5,348 nt of DNA from Fibrobacter succinogenes (GTDB lineage: Bacteria; Fibrobacterota; Fibrobacteria; Fibrobacterales; CADBQJ01): the NCBI GenBank assembly GCA_902796785.1, contig CADBQJ010000081.1:1-5348 (forward strand), read 5' to 3'. Both the position numbers and the translations under genes were made by a program. Every line of letters starts with the position of its first letter. The stretch's first letter is position 1. The notes below the pieces were generated by a model, which searched no databases, was not told the origin of the DNA, and saw only the letters and a list, made by a program, of their open reading frames with translations. Positions 5,298 through 5,348 of the stretch are shown one piece after another.

Positions 5298-5333
5298 GGG
5301 ATCAGGTCTCAGGGATCGGGGGATCAGGGATCA
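5298..5333. repeat. Short GGGATCA-type repeat, running toward the window edge
   Basis: GGGATC occurs four times in 36 nt (5298-5303, 5312-5317, 5320-5325, 5327-5332), with starts 14, 8 and 7 nt apart, close to a 7-nt period. Three copies continue as GGGATCA. The repeat begins 6 nt after the SLOG-gene stop and degrades by about 5334. It is probably an intergenic simple repeat. The remaining bases to the window edge show no recognisable feature. Confidence 0.6.
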
Positions 5334-5348
5334 GTGCGGATAATCGCG

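Noticed and set aside
5293..5348. CRISPR array or attachment site at the right edge
   Set aside because: Units are about 7 nt with no unique spacers, and there is no tRNA or integrase nearby.

Overview
The window is GC-rich bacterial DNA (strong G/C bias at third codon positions) with six protein genes, packed tightly except for short regulatory gaps. No tRNA, rRNA, CRISPR array or transposase is visible. The best lineage clue is the ribosomal protein S4 gene, which stands alone instead of in the alpha operon, encodes a cysteine-free N-terminus, and has its own promoter and long leader. My impression is a PVC-superphylum bacterium (Kiritimatiellae/Verrucomicrobiota-like), but this is a low-confidence inference from sequence style.

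Region 1 (1-3018, + strand) is the end of a surface-polysaccharide operon. A 5'-truncated thiamine-diphosphate enzyme of the DXS family is followed after 12 nt by a PglC/WbaP-type undecaprenyl-phosphate phosphoglycosyl transferase. That gene overlaps a GNAT acetyltransferase by ATGA. The likely joint role is to make or decorate an activated sugar and attach the first sugar phosphate to the lipid carrier at the inner membrane. The DXS-like enzyme keeps the cofactor and core catalytic residues but lacks the residues that canonical DXS uses to hold glyceraldehyde-3-phosphate, and its inter-domain linker is shortened. It may therefore be a polysaccharide-pathway enzyme and not the isoprenoid enzyme. 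This is the most interesting observation in the window.

Region 2 (3019-3899) begins with a short convergent gap holding a strong hairpin terminator. Then comes rpsD on the - strand, a leader of about 107 nt with several small hairpins, and a near-consensus sigma70-type promoter (TGGACA, 17 bp, TATATT).

Region 3 (3900-4626, + strand) is a PPP-family metallophosphoesterase (ApaH/PrpE-like). It has no Shine-Dalgarno sequence and a -10-like box only 6 nt before its ATG, which suggests a leaderless mRNA. It ends in an intrinsic terminator.

Region 4 (4627-5348) carries a -10 box flanked by two dyads and a YspA-type SLOG (DUF2493) Rossmann protein of unknown ligand. After its stop codon a GGGATCA-type short repeat starts and runs toward the window edge.
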